64,000 nucleotides of DNA from Trichomonas vaginalis G3 (lineage: Eukaryota > Parabasalia > Trichomonadida > Trichomonadidae). The notes beneath the pieces were generated by a model that saw nothing but the letters and a program-made list of their open reading frames with translations, searched no databases and was not told the DNA's origin. Both the position numbers and the translations under genes were made by a program. Where the stretch lies: NCBI RefSeq assembly GCF_026262505.1, contig NC_067203.1, positions 27,075,411 through 27,139,410 of the forward strand, read 5' to 3'. Numbering within the stretch: the first letter of the stretch is position 1; each line of letters starts with the position of its first letter. Positions 18,702 through 28,952 of the stretch are shown one piece after another.

Positions 18702-21003
18702 TAGTGATGCCGATTTGGAAGTTAATTTCAATTTCGGAAGTAAATTATTTAAGTTTGGGAAGATTTTCAGGAAGATATGATGTACCCAGATTTTCCTTAC
18801 TTTTACCACTCCCCATGTAATTTCTGGGGAAAACGATAATTCATTTTTTTTATGGATGAATAGATCGTTTTCCTAGAAAGGACCTCATATCTCTGGCTAA
18901 AAAGAGTGCCAGATCCTAAATAGATTATTGATCTAGTGTACAAATCCAATAAAAAGCCTATTTTTTTGGCTTTTTTGGTGCTCATTTTTTCGAAGATCTA
19001 CATGAATATGGGGAAACCATCGGATTTTTTTGGTTAACCCACATCTTCATGTAGTCTGGACTATCTTTCCTCGAAGGACCTCTTTACGGGTGTAAAAACT
19101 CATAAAGTTCTCAAAAGATTCATTCTCGATCTCCATGCTGAAAGAATTTACAATAAAAAAGAGATCTACGCATCAAACTACAGCCATAAATGAACTGAAC
19201 CCCTAAAGCTCAGCTCTTAGTTTATCAAAAACGTCGAAATCCTTCTCATTGCAATCAAATTTTCTCAATAACTCATAAGAAAAATCGAATTTTGATTAAG
19301 CCGATGTTATAGGTATCACAAATACTACAAACTTGAGCAATATCGAAATTGCCAGCAAAAGTTTGAAATTGCATTGCTCATATTTGTTTTGTAAACTAAA
19401 AATCTGCTTATATTATTCATTAATTTTTTATATATTATTCATATACTTTAATAAAAACAATACTATTTCACCTTAAAAATGAATTTCATAAGTCAATATT
19501 ATTTTTTTGAAAATGTATCAATTTTCGATTAAAACAACATGAGAATAAAATTTACGCAAAATTATTTTAAAAAATGGTTTTAAAAATTTACAATTGATTA
19601 AGAATAAGATTGCAAGAAGTTTGGAAGTTTAATTCTAAGAAAAAAAATTCGGATATTATTCATGGATCTAAGTAATCTGATATTTGAGTATCGGCACCAT
19701 GCATAAAACATATATTTATAGTTTTTTTGGATTTTTATGATTTTAAATATATTCAAATTTGGCAATCCAATAGATTTTTAAAAAATAGGTAAATAAAAAT
19801 AGATTACATATGCAGCAGATTTAGAACATGAAACAAATCTTATAGTGACCCAAAAAAAAATTCATGATCCAAAAAAGAAAAAAATTGGATAAATGAGAAT
19901 CAAACCTTGGCATAATGAATCATTATGTTATATGTTTCCACTACACTAAACCAGCAGTTCGAAAAATACCCTTGGTGGTTCTATTTAATAGCTACTCCCA
20001 ACGATAGGCGGTGTCCCCAGCTTTAGAGGGGTGGTAAAAGTAAGGCAAATCTGGGTAAAATAAAAATTATGTTTATTCAAACACAAGAGTAAATATAGCA
20101 GGATCTGAATAAGTATATAGCCGAATTGATGCGCTTTATTATTGAAATTGATCTCGGATGTAAAATTCTATAAAATAGTGAATAAAAAGGAATACATCTG
20201 TAACATATTTGGTTTATTAATCAGAATGATACTAGTTCAATCGTAAAATAAAGATTTTTTTGTATCTGAAAGGCTAACAAGCAGGAATCATTTTACCATA
20301 GTTATGGTATTGCCGATCTATGTAATTTTATGCATTTTCCAATACGCAGAAGCGTAATGAACGAGACTTAGTTCCAATAATGATTTAACAAACGATTGTG
20401 TATTGAATAAGTTTGATATATAAATAGTCAAACATGTTGTATGTCATTCCATTGCGTTGATAGATAAAGTTTTGCATATGTTTAAGATGAAAGAACAACT
20501 TCCGACCAAGAAAAATCCTATCGAGTATTCAATTTTTTATTTTCCTGGAAAATATGATTTGCTTGTTACATGATTTCTATTCAAATTTATATATAAAAGT
20601 AATTCAAACGTATTTTTTATTTGAGAAAAAACCCTTTACAAATTTTTTCGTTGAACAAAGTTTGCATATAATCATGTAAGGAACTAAATTATAAGATTTT
20701 AATTTTTTTATTTCCTTCCTTTTTTCCTTCTTCATCTCTCAATTTCTTCCGAATTCATTCAAAATTACTTCCCGAGATTTGTGAAAGTTACAAGTTGCAT
20801 TTTCCTGGAATACCTGTGTTTGGTGCCTATAGATTAAATAGCTAAAAACAAAGGTTTTCGTCGATTAAGATCTAATGTTTTGATAGATAAAAAATTCCAA
20901 AAAAAAATTTGAAAATGAAAAAATCAAGAAAATAATCGTCAAGGAAAATATCATTTTTTAGATTTTGGAAAATCTTGGATTATCTTCCAAATCGGCATCA
21001 CTA
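18702..21003. mobile_element. Non-autonomous DNA transposon, 2.3 kb, 20 bp TIRs
   Basis: Perfect 20 bp terminal inverted repeats TAGTGATGCCGATTTGGAAG (18702-18721 and 20984-21003) are flanked by a direct repeat GACTTTC (18695-18701 and 21004-21010). Allowing one mismatch the duplication extends to 9 bp, as in Mutator-like elements. There is no transposase frame, so it depends on an enzyme elsewhere. A second element is nested inside it. Confidence 0.75.
18785..20055. mobile_element. Nested non-autonomous element, 1.27 kb, TA-flanked
   Basis: Ends are 30 bp inverted repeats with about three mismatches (left begins CCCAGATTTTCCTTAC; right ends GTAAGGCAAATCTGGG), each bordered by TA. TA duplication and this layout are typical of Tc1/mariner-type or related elements. 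No transposase is seen. It lies wholly inside the 18702-21003 element and so inserted later. Confidence 0.7.
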
Positions 21004-21065
21004 GACTTTCTGTTGGAAATTAAAGCTTGCTGAGAGGAGGGAATATATTTTTCATAAATTCAAAA

Positions 21066-21070
21066 TCTGA
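21066..21070. other. AT-rich leader region of the CHD-like gene
   Basis: Part of the 183-base interval between the transposon and the chromatin gene. I see no motif in this particular stretch; the initiator-like motif lies further on, at 21166. Confidence 0.2.
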
Positions 21071-21165
21071 AATCAGAAATTGTATTTAATCTATTCTTAG
21101 TATCACAATTAGACATATTTACAAATTTCTAATCGAGGAAGTCATTGTTGATCATTTGTTTTTGT

Positions 21166-21170
21166 TCACA
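21166..21170 (+). promoter_or_regulatory. Initiator-like motif TCACA
   Basis: Exact consensus match with the presumptive +1 adenine at 21168, 19 bases before the ATG at 21187. This supports 21187 rather than the open frame upstream of it. Confidence 0.4.
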
Positions 21171-21186
21171 ATTCTTTTTATTTCTG

Positions 21187-24100
21187 ATGTCTGAAAGTTG
21201 GAATTTCTTGAAACAAAACATGGAAATTCCGATTGAACGAATTAAAAATTCTTGCGTAGTTGCTGTCCTCGGCAAAAGAGATGGACTTTCAGGCGATTTT
21301 GAATATTTAGTGGAACTAAAATCACCAAACGGGTTTGCCAAATGGATGATCAGTGAAGAACTCCGCAAATTAGAGTTCGGCGATGTGATTTTAGATGAGT
21401 TTTTGAAAACGAAATCTTCACAATTTTTAATTACTCCGAAAAAAATCTTACAAAAATTAAAAATAGGGGAAGTTTTCTTTTTCTATGTCATGTGGAATAA
21501 CATTGGTGACGATAAATGTACATGGGAAAGCGAAAAATATCTAATTTCATTTCCAAATATAGCAGAAAAAGTAAAACGCTTAAAGACGAAGAAAGAATAC
21601 GAAATAGTATCGACATATTTGATGAATTGTTTTAGATCTTCATTCAATACAATATACGAAACGAAAGAAGATGAATTTAAATATGAATCAATATGCTCAT
21701 TTCTCAGAAAACTACCACTATCGAATCACCCATGCTTAATAATTACAACTCTTGACTGTCAGCCAAAATGGATAAAATATTTTAAATTAAATTCTCTTCA
21801 GCCGGCTTTTTCACCAGTTTCATTAAAAGATGAGTTCGACAAAATATTTATAGATGATGATGACCAACCAAAATACAAAATTGCAGTGTGCACTATATCA
21901 TATTTGAACATCAATCCGTTTCTCCTTAATTTGTGCGATTGGTCCTGTTTTATTTTCGACCAAATCAATATTTATTCCAATAGAAAAACATTAGATGAGG
22001 TTTATAATGAAATTGACCCATTTTCAATTTTTACTAACCCCGAAATTTCAAATTCTGACCCTGAATCAATAAAATTCTTATCAACATTGATAGATAAAGA
22101 GCAAAAAAAAGCATTTTCCGCGCAATACAACAAAATCGACATTTTCAATTTTATTCTGACGAGCCATACGTATGTGGGATACAAATCACATGGGTTCATT
22201 TACGAATCTGTATTGAAGATACCGATGACACAAAAAATTACTAATGATCTTAAGGAAATCTATCAGAAAAATAATGATTTCAATGATGATCATAGCAATT
22301 CTTCAAAGCAGTGGACAAATTACAAAGAAATAATTAAAACAATGAATTACATTGGAGATACCTACCAAGGAAATACAAAATATGAAGTTTTTGTCCAGTT
22401 GCTCAAACATTTCATCAAAAAAGAAGAATACATCGTTGTTATGTCAAAGAATATGAAGAATATCGAAGAAGCACTCGATGAAAGTGAAATAGAATTTGTC
22501 AATGTCCAAGATTTGAATGAAAAAAACAAAAATTTTGTAATTCTAACAAAAACTTTGGAAATTAACATGCTATCTGATGAAAAATTCTCAAATATTATTA
22601 TTTTTGACGGATCTTTCGACTTCTACTCTGAATTCAAGACTCTTGCAGACTCCAAATTTATCGAACAAAAACATTTCAACATTTTCAGAATCATCTACGA
22701 ACAATCCATTGAAGACGTTCTATTCTCACGAAGAAACATCGAAAAAGAGAAAGAAGCAGATAACATGGACAAACTATCTGAAGCGCTCAGAATGTCTGGC
22801 TTTCTGCTGAAGGGAGTTAAGTCAGTGAATTACGAAGTACCACTCAACCAGACATACAGAAAAATACTTCAAAATTCACTTCACTTTTCAATTGAAAGTC
22901 GATCAGATATACAGGGCATACCAGAATCAGCATTCTTTGCCATTAAGAAGCAGCGAAGAGAGAATTTCTATGCAGATAGCAACGACAGCGGTGATTTCAC
23001 AAAGTCAAAACATGGAATTCCACGGAACGAAATAAAAGTAGATGATAACTTAGTAACAAGGATTACACAAATTAACAGCAAGAAACAACCAAAATCTTCC
23101 ATGTCCTCCGATTCAGAATCAAATCCTAATAGTAAGGTAACTGAAATGACCACTGATGTTATATCGAAACTAAAATCAAACTCTTTCAATTTCATTAATT
23201 ACACGAGAGGCTCAAGTGATGATGACGTCGAAGAAAATCTTGTGGAGTTGAGTCAGAGTATGGATAACAATAGTGATGAAAATCTTAAAAGCCAGAAAAG
23301 CTTTTCTTCATCAGATTCCGATTCATCAAGTAGCGACAACTCTGACACATATTCCGATTCTGATACTTCAGATTCTGATGAATCAACCGAAACATCTAGT
23401 TCAGAGGGTGGACATATCAATGTCTCTATTCCAAATTCAGAGAGTTCCGACAGTAGCGCCAAGAGGAATAAGACAGAACACCGCATAGTTACAAATACTC
23501 TCTTATCATCGGATATCTCTGAAATAAGCTATTCAAACTCTGACAGCTCCGAAAATTCCGAAATTGAGGTAAAAAGTAAAATAAATCGCATTCATCAAAC
23601 ATCCTCAAGCTCAGACTCAGATGAACCTAAAATTTTGAGCAAAATTGATGAGAGGAGCTTAAAGAAGTCTAAGAGAGCTCATAAAAAGGAAAAAAATAAA
23701 GATGCTGCAAATCACAAACAGAGTATCAAAGAAGCGGATTCAAAACAACAAAAGGTTACAGAATCAAATGATAAGAATGAAATGTTCAGAAATCGCGATC
23801 ACCAAAAATCGATTGAAAGAAGTAGAATTAAGATTAACGACGATGAAATGGAGCTAAGGGAGTCGAGGAAGAAAGTCAGATCATTCTCTCCCCCCAAAAT
23901 CTCAGACATAAGCAAGAAACATGAAAAAAGGTTTACTCTCGATCCATACTATGAAGAACTACTCAACAACGATGATATAGACCCAGATCTCCAAAACAAA
24001 GTCCTTGAATACGTCGCAAAAATGAAATACACAGATGATCGGAAAACAAAACACAACTATTTGTGGACGAAGGACGAACACAGGAAAGTCGTCTGCGTTC

Positions 24101-26331
24101 TCATGCATTTTGGGTTCCAAAGCATTGAGAAGTTCCGGAAATTGGCTGATTTACCTTTAAAGAGCGACTCCGAAATCACTGATTATGTGAAATGCATTTT
24201 GAGAGCTTCTAAACTTCTGAAGAATAAGAAATTGTCACCCAGATTTCAAATACCCATCGACGACTTGAAATGCATTGCATTTTGTGATGACTTCTTTAGG
24301 CAGGCAAAGCAATGTCTCAAGAAGGATCCAGACCTTGACGAATTTGAACAAGAATATATAGAGTATATTCTCAAAAATGGATTTTTGTACATTATTGACA
24401 ACCCAATTTCCCAAGGAAAGTTCAAAACACTTTTCGAAGCAATAACTAAAGCTCGTCAAATGTTGGGAATGAACGAAAAACTCATAATTTATGATGATTC
24501 CGAATCTTCTAATGATGAATCAGATGAGTCTTCTGACGAACCTCCGCCCAGACGCCGACCAGCTCCAAGATCACGACCGACTGTAAACACAAGGACAAGA
24601 AGCAGAGACGAAAACAAATCTTCACCATCAAGATCGCCCTCTCCTCCACCAAAACCAAAGCAAAAAATAGAGAGAACAAAATCGCAAGCAATAAAACAAA
24701 CTTCAATTAAAGAAGAAGACAAACATTCCAAAACTAAAACTATTCCAAAAAAACAAGATCAAATTAAATCCATTACGACAACTGCAAAAATACCAAATAA
24801 GACACCATTGGAATCATCTATCGGAAAGCTACAAACTACAACACCAGTTGCAGTACAACCATTGCCAGAGAACCAGATTGCAGTCAGACCGAAAAAGATA
24901 CCACCGCCACCTCCATACAAGAAATCTGTTGAAGATAATAAAATTATTTGCAAGAAAGGACAGCTAGAGGAAAACATCATTTCTTACAAGACAGACTTAT
25001 TTTTGGAAAATCAAGATCAAACGTCATCCGAAGAACTACTCGATACATCAGATTTTTCGGACTCAAGGTCACAATTCAACTCTTCTGACTATTCTGCCTT
25101 CTCTGAATCAGAGTTCCCTGAATTCGAAAAACAGGAAGAAGATCAACCTGAAATAACTATGGAAAAAACAGCTAATAAAAATCCATTCAGTTCTATTGTT
25201 ATGAAACGACCATCACAGACATTCATCGCAGATACAGAATCTTCAAGGCGCTCAATTTCTGGCATCTCTTTCGAAGGAGAAGATGACTACTCATCAGATG
25301 AAAGCGACAAAAATTATGTTGGCTCTGGCATATCGGGAACAAAAAAGTCTAAGAGGGCAAAGCTACATGATGAGGATCTTTCAGATGATGAAATCATTTT
25401 TGATAAAGCAGTAAACAAGGTAAAGAAACGGAAATGGCCACACCGTAATGATAAAGATGAAAATGACCCTAATTTTAATTCAAGGAAGTCGAAACAAAAA
25501 GAAAAACCCATTAAATATGCACCGACCGTTTTAACGCTTCCATACTCTCCCAGACCAAAGCTGACAATAATTGATATTGGACAGGTTGTCAATGACGGAA
25601 GATGGTTATCAGCTCGCTACAATTACTCTTTGGGTTATAAGAGCGAAGTTATTTATAATTCAACGACTGATGGCCATACGCATGAAATTTACGTTTGCAC
25701 AATTGAGCAAGGTGACGATGGTGCGCCATTGTTTAAAGTGACGCAAAAAAGTGATCCAACTCTATGCTGGATATCAAATTCTATCACTAAACCATGGCAG
25801 GACATATTGACTGATGTTAATAAATGGAGAAAGATAAACCACTTGCCAATTCGACGCAGTTTTATCAATGGCTCGGAAATGTTCGGTTTAAAGGTTCCCA
25901 GGGTTAGAAATGCAATTTTGACACCGTCAAAGTCAGAATCATCACAGAAAGTAGTACCACAGAATATGGATGCAAGTAAACAACCATCAAGTATAAAAAA
26001 GGATATCAATATTACTGAAAATGATGACGATTCACCAGGTATGAATATTTCTCAAGAAGATGAAAGTATTCAGCCACAATATGTCCCAGTTGAACAAGAT
26101 TTGATAATGTCAACATCCTCTCCACAAATACAGAATGAGATTCCTCAGTCTCAGCAAATCACCGTTAACAAACAACAGATTGCTGATGTTATTAGAATCA
26201 ACACAAGAAACAGCGAGGCCCAGTTCGTTTTCGATTTCAATTCCATTATGGATAAAATTAGGTTTATGAAGTCTTTGATTAACCATAAACTATCTATCAG
26301 ATCAAATCCAACAAATCCAATAGAAATCTGA
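21187..26331 (+). CDS. Degenerate CHD/SNF2-like chromatin protein with FYR domain
   Basis: A 1,714-residue protein. A chromodomain-like segment lies at about 97-135 (FFYVMWNNIGDDKCTWES). Residues about 180-525 follow the SNF2/CHD ATPase: HPCLIITTLDCQPKWIKYF resembles motif Ia, DWSCFIFDQIN stands where DEAH should be, KKEEYIVVMSKNMKNIEEAL resembles the start of lobe 2, and SNIIIFDGSFDFYSEFKTLA resembles motif V. The Walker A lysine loop, DEAH and the motif VI arginines are missing, so ATP hydrolysis is unlikely. A long Ser/Asp/Glu-rich region (about 600-780) and a CHD-like helical linker (about 911-1010) follow. Residues 1458-1578 form an FYR domain (LTIIDIGQVV, YNYSLGYKSEVIY, GAPLFKV, GSEMFGLKVPRVRNAI), known from MLL and TBRG1 chromatin proteins. 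It is probably a nuclear scaffold that lost remodelling activity. Confidence 0.7.
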   Translation: MSESWNFLKQNMEIPIERIKNSCVVAVLGKRDGLSGDFEYLVELKSPNGFAKWMISEELRKLEFGDVILDEFLKTKSSQFLITPKKILQKLKIGEVFFFYVMWNNIGDDKCTWESEKYLISFPNIAEKVKRLKTKKEYEIVSTYLMNCFRSSFNTIYETKEDEFKYESICSFLRKLPLSNHPCLIITTLDCQPKWIKYFKLNSLQPAFSPVSLKDEFDKIFIDDDDQPKYKIAVCTISYLNINPFLLNLCDWSCFIFDQINIYSNRKTLDEVYNEIDPFSIFTNPEISNSDPESIKFLSTLIDKEQKKAFSAQYNKIDIFNFILTSHTYVGYKSHGFIYESVLKIPMTQKITNDLKEIYQKNNDFNDDHSNSSKQWTNYKEIIKTMNYIGDTYQGNTKYEVFVQLLKHFIKKEEYIVVMSKNMKNIEEALDESEIEFVNVQDLNEKNKNFVILTKTLEINMLSDEKFSNIIIFDGSFDFYSEFKTLADSKFIEQKHFNIFRIIYEQSIEDVLFSRRNIEKEKEADNMDKLSEALRMSGFLLKGVKSVNYEVPLNQTYRKILQNSLHFSIESRSDIQGIPESAFFAIKKQRRENFYADSNDSGDFTKSKHGIPRNEIKVDDNLVTRITQINSKKQPKSSMSSDSESNPNSKVTEMTTDVISKLKSNSFNFINYTRGSSDDDVEENLVELSQSMDNNSDENLKSQKSFSSSDSDSSSSDNSDTYSDSDTSDSDESTETSSSEGGHINVSIPNSESSDSSAKRNKTEHRIVTNTLLSSDISEISYSNSDSSENSEIEVKSKINRIHQTSSSSDSDEPKILSKIDERSLKKSKRAHKKEKNKDAANHKQSIKEADSKQQKVTESNDKNEMFRNRDHQKSIERSRIKINDDEMELRESRKKVRSFSPPKISDISKKHEKRFTLDPYYEELLNNDDIDPDLQNKVLEYVAKMKYTDDRKTKHNYLWTKDEHRKVVCVLMHFGFQSIEKFRKLADLPLKSDSEITDYVKCILRASKLLKNKKLSPRFQIPIDDLKCIAFCDDFFRQAKQCLKKDPDLDEFEQEYIEYILKNGFLYIIDNPISQGKFKTLFEAITKARQMLGMNEKLIIYDDSESSNDESDESSDEPPPRRRPAPRSRPTVNTRTRSRDENKSSPSRSPSPPPKPKQKIERTKSQAIKQTSIKEEDKHSKTKTIPKKQDQIKSITTTAKIPNKTPLESSIGKLQTTTPVAVQPLPENQIAVRPKKIPPPPPYKKSVEDNKIICKKGQLEENIISYKTDLFLENQDQTSSEELLDTSDFSDSRSQFNSSDYSAFSESEFPEFEKQEEDQPEITMEKTANKNPFSSIVMKRPSQTFIADTESSRRSISGISFEGEDDYSSDESDKNYVGSGISGTKKSKRAKLHDEDLSDDEIIFDKAVNKVKKRKWPHRNDKDENDPNFNSRKSKQKEKPIKYAPTVLTLPYSPRPKLTIIDIGQVVNDGRWLSARYNYSLGYKSEVIYNSTTDGHTHEIYVCTIEQGDDGAPLFKVTQKSDPTLCWISNSITKPWQDILTDVNKWRKINHLPIRRSFINGSEMFGLKVPRVRNAILTPSKSESSQKVVPQNMDASKQPSSIKKDINITENDDDSPGMNISQEDESIQPQYVPVEQDLIMSTSSPQIQNEIPQSQQITVNKQQIADVIRINTRNSEAQFVFDFNSIMDKIRFMKSLINHKLSIRSNPTNPIEI

Positions 26332-26540
26332 ATAGATCTATCGTTGCAATTACGTGATTTTGTTTTAGATAAATGTATAATTTTTTTTTTCTGAAACAAA
26401 TTTTTGAAAATATATCACTTCCATATGCACTGTAAGGCACAAATGATCACTTGATTATATTGAATTTTCAATTTAGTCCGAATATGATTTTAATTTTGAA
26501 AAATATCTAATCATTAACATTGTTTTTCAAGTATGCATCC

Positions 26541-27213
26541 TTAAAACCAAAAATAATTATTATAATTTAAATGAAGAAGTAATTTAAAACGATTTTATTT
26601 ATGATCAAATTTTATATATTTTTTTGGATCAAATCCATTTTAATAGAATTTATATACTATTCATCTATTAGTAAACACTACCGTATATTATTTTTTAAGC
26701 TATCTTATTTTTTGAAATTTTATTCAAATCTTTGGTCGCAAGAAGAATTGCATGATAAATAAAAACATTTAATCAAAGTCAATTTTATTTTTCATATTCA
26801 AATGGACTGAGTGTTAACATTTAACATTTTTTGCTAATTGTCGTCAAAAATTAGGCGTAAAGCAAAAATTGATATTTCATATGGTTTTATGATAGATAAG
26901 CATTATATTCCCACTCATTATATTCGTAAATTTTGAGGTTTATCCTTCGCTTTTAAGATCATTGAATTTGATTTTTATATAAAATAGTTATATATTAGAA
27001 AATAATATGAGTTTATGTGATATTATTTTTCAGAAGATTTCATTCTATATGCCTATGAAAAGTACTCTCAAAACTAACTTTTCCCTAATTATAATTAAAT
27101 CTAGAATATTGTATTATGCTTAGTATTATTTCATTTTTCTCATTCAATTTAGAATTTACAAATGTCAAAAAATTGAGAGCTGTCACTTTTGATGAATTTC
27201 TGTTTATTACAGG
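26541..27213 (+). mobile_element. Truncated copy of the foldback element
   Basis: Near-identical to 8700-9368, covering the spacer, the right arm and the right terminal repeat ending TGATGAATTTCTGTTTATTACA. The left arm is absent. The bases just outside are GCATCC on the left and GGATGC on the right, inverted rather than direct, so no target duplication is visible. Confidence 0.85.
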
Positions 27214-27264
27214 ATGCACTTTCTTCGATTTTTTAAATTTTTGGGATAAATTTTGACATCTTTT

Positions 27265-27370
27265 TTTTGCTGGCGACCCCCCCGTTCACAAAAAAATATC
27301 GAGCGAATGGGGGGGGGTCGCCAGAAAAAATCGAAAATTTTTTTGGTGAACGGGGGGGCGCCAGCGAGAA
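27265..27370. repeat. G/C-rich hairpin island
   Basis: In strongly AT-rich DNA this 100 bp stretch carries TGGCGACCCCCCCGTTCAC followed by two partners: GGGGGGGTCGCCA (about 27,311-27,323), an exact complement of its first 13 bases, and GTGAACGGGGGGGCGCCA (about 27,343-27,362), complementary over most of its length. The two hairpins are mutually exclusive. It may be the end structure of a small transposon. Confidence 0.65.
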
Positions 27371-27457
27371 CCTTAAAAATAAACTTCAGAAAAAAAAATC
27401 TAAAAAGAAAAAAAGCGAAAAGGCCCTGGAGTCGAACTGGGGAACTTAAGGCTTATA

Positions 27458-27845
27458 CTATGTCTGATGATTATCCTCGCGTACATCTTGCAATGTAAGC
27501 CTAAGTTGATCATCAGATTCGACAATTCTACGAAATGTGCCTTCATCTGTTACATCAATTACAGCGTTTGTGTTACCCTCCTCAAAAATAGAATCCATGT
27601 AAATGTCCTGTAAATCTTCTGCCGGATCTTTATCAGGAATATGCTCACTTTGAAAGGAACTCAAGGGATCGGCCAAATCTTCTACTTCTTCGTTTTTAAC
27701 AAACTTTCTATGGAAGTAGAACCTTCCTCTCGGCGTGAGAGAGAATGCCAAACACCATAGCCCACCAAAGTCAGAGTCCAAGGTATAGCTATCCAATGAA
27801 GATGCCAAGATGGATCCGAATGCATTATGCAAATTGGATGTCAAA
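27458..27845 (-). pseudogene. hAT-like transposase, 3' part cut off by the Polinton
   Basis: C-terminal part of the transposase whose 5' part is at 49,241-50,368. The frame is open here for about 128 codons after the junction (SNLHNAFGSILASSLDS, later LWCLAFSLTPRGRFYF, then an acidic tail) and ends at 27458. This is the C-terminal region where hAT transposases have their dimerisation segment, though it is not a close match. The target duplication TGTCAAA at 27839-27845 and 49241-49247 marks where the Maverick/Polinton entered; with one copy of it the two parts lie in the same frame. The gene was on the minus strand. Confidence 0.6.
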
Positions 27846-28194
27846 GTTAGTATACATATCATGGGTACGGAGACACTGCGCGCCTCCTTACCCATTATAT
27901 GTGAATTTGACACTTTACAAAACCGTTAACGTATATTTTACAACACAAACGACAACACTAACTTAACCTTAAATATTTATAAAGCCGCCAACCACTTCAC
28001 CTCACTACTGTAAAAAATAAACGTTCTCACTTACAAAAGTATTGCAACTCCTCCCATTGCTGTGCTTCACTAACGATTTCACTAACGACTTCACACGTAT
28101 GAAAACATAGCACAAAAATAAATTTAGGTGAAGTGGTGAGATCTCACCTCTTTTTTCACCCTGTTGAATTCATTGCTTTATAACTCTCTTCCTT
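27846..28194 (+). repeat. Polinton left terminal inverted repeat
   Basis: 349 bp, the reverse complement of 48880-49240. It differs mainly by one fewer unit of a 12 bp minisatellite (CTTCACTAACGA) and a single substitution nearby. Confidence 0.9.
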
Positions 28195-28423
28195 TCTCCA
28201 ACTCTTCTAACTTCTTCTTAAGTTTAGCAATGTTGTCCTCATGAAGTTTAATCTTCCTTAATATACCTTCTCTATCTAATGGTTGCTTTATCTTTCTAAA
28301 CTGAACTCTACCATCCTTCATAGTATGAATGTAAAAACCTTCTGGAATAGTTCCTGATTTAATGTATTCTACCAAAAACTTTTGTTTCATTGCTTCAGTG
28401 ACTTTATTTGTCATTTCAATCAA
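28178..28423 (-). CDS. Small Polinton protein with basic motif and coiled coil
   Basis: An 81-residue protein whose stop codon region overlaps the terminal repeat. Residues about 27-50 (IPEGFYIHTMKDGRVQFRK) resemble a motif in the 142-residue protein at 30,553-30,981, and the last 30 residues form a charged coiled coil (KLKKKLEELEKG). Function unknown; a virion or DNA-associated accessory protein is possible. Confidence 0.5.
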   Translation of the reverse strand: MIEMTNKVTEAMKQKFLVEYIKSGTIPEGFYIHTMKDGRVQFRKIKQPLDREGILRKIKLHEDNIAKLKKKLEELEKGREL

Positions 28424-28463
28424 ATAAAAATTTTAATATTAAATAAAAAATAACGTTATTTTT

Positions 28464-28922
28464 TCAGTAAGGAAACGCAGGAGTTTTACGATTTATTTGA
28501 GGAGTAGGTTCTGGTTTAAATGTTGGAGTCGGTTTTGGAGTTGACTTTTGAACAGGAGTTTGTACTTCCATAGGTTCAGGAGTCATTGAAGATTTTGCTT
28601 GTGAAGGCGTTGGTTTTGACGAAGGTGTTGGAGTTTGTTTAACTTCAGCTACTTCAGTATTATTTACAACATTTGCTTTATTTCTTTTCAACATCATAAC
28701 TGCTCCTGCTGTAGCTAGCAAACCTAGTGGGAGACCATATCTTATATAAGGACTTGACCAAATGCTATTTTTGACAGGAGCTGGTGGAACACCTAACCTT
28801 GGTGAAACTGCTCTTTGCCATTGTGCAGCTCGTAAGAAATATTCAATAGGTGCTCCATAATCGTTTGGTAAAGTTTGTTTCATAGATGGTGAAGGTTCAC
28901 GAGAGCTTGATGAAGAACTCAT
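28464..28922 (-). CDS. Proline-rich single-pass membrane protein of the Polinton
   Basis: A 152-residue protein with a Ser/Arg N-terminus, one hydrophobic helix (YGLPLGLLATAGAVMML, about 63-79), then a Pro/Thr/Lys-rich tail (PTPSSKPTPSQAK and similar). Small single-helix proteins near the capsid gene are common in Polintons and relatives and may be virion membrane or penton-associated proteins. I do not recognise a named family. Confidence 0.5.
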   Translation of the reverse strand: MSSSSSSREPSPSMKQTLPNDYGAPIEYFLRAAQWQRAVSPRLGVPPAPVKNSIWSSPYIRYGLPLGLLATAGAVMMLKRNKANVVNNTEVAEVKQTPTPSSKPTPSQAKSSMTPEPMEVQTPVQKSTPKPTPTFKPEPTPQINRKTPAFPY

Positions 28923-28952
28923 TTATAAGCTTTAAAAATAAACGTTCATCCT

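Noticed and set aside
19886-19959. tRNA-like segment on the minus strand (TAGTGTAGTGG like an A box, GGTTTGATTCTC like a B box, CATAATG/CATTATG hairpin, T-run after it)
   Set aside because: The T stem and acceptor stem do not pair properly and the anticodon loop lacks the invariant U33. At best it is a decayed tRNA or tRNA-derived repeat inside the nested transposon.
27425-27460. B-box-like AGTTCGACTCC on the minus strand next to the hAT-like pseudogene
   Set aside because: Only two to three of five T-stem pairs form and no matching acceptor stem or A box is found at the right distance.
27253-27498. Plus-strand frame over the G/C-rich island
   Set aside because: It is a by-product of homopolymer and hairpin sequence with no protein-like features.
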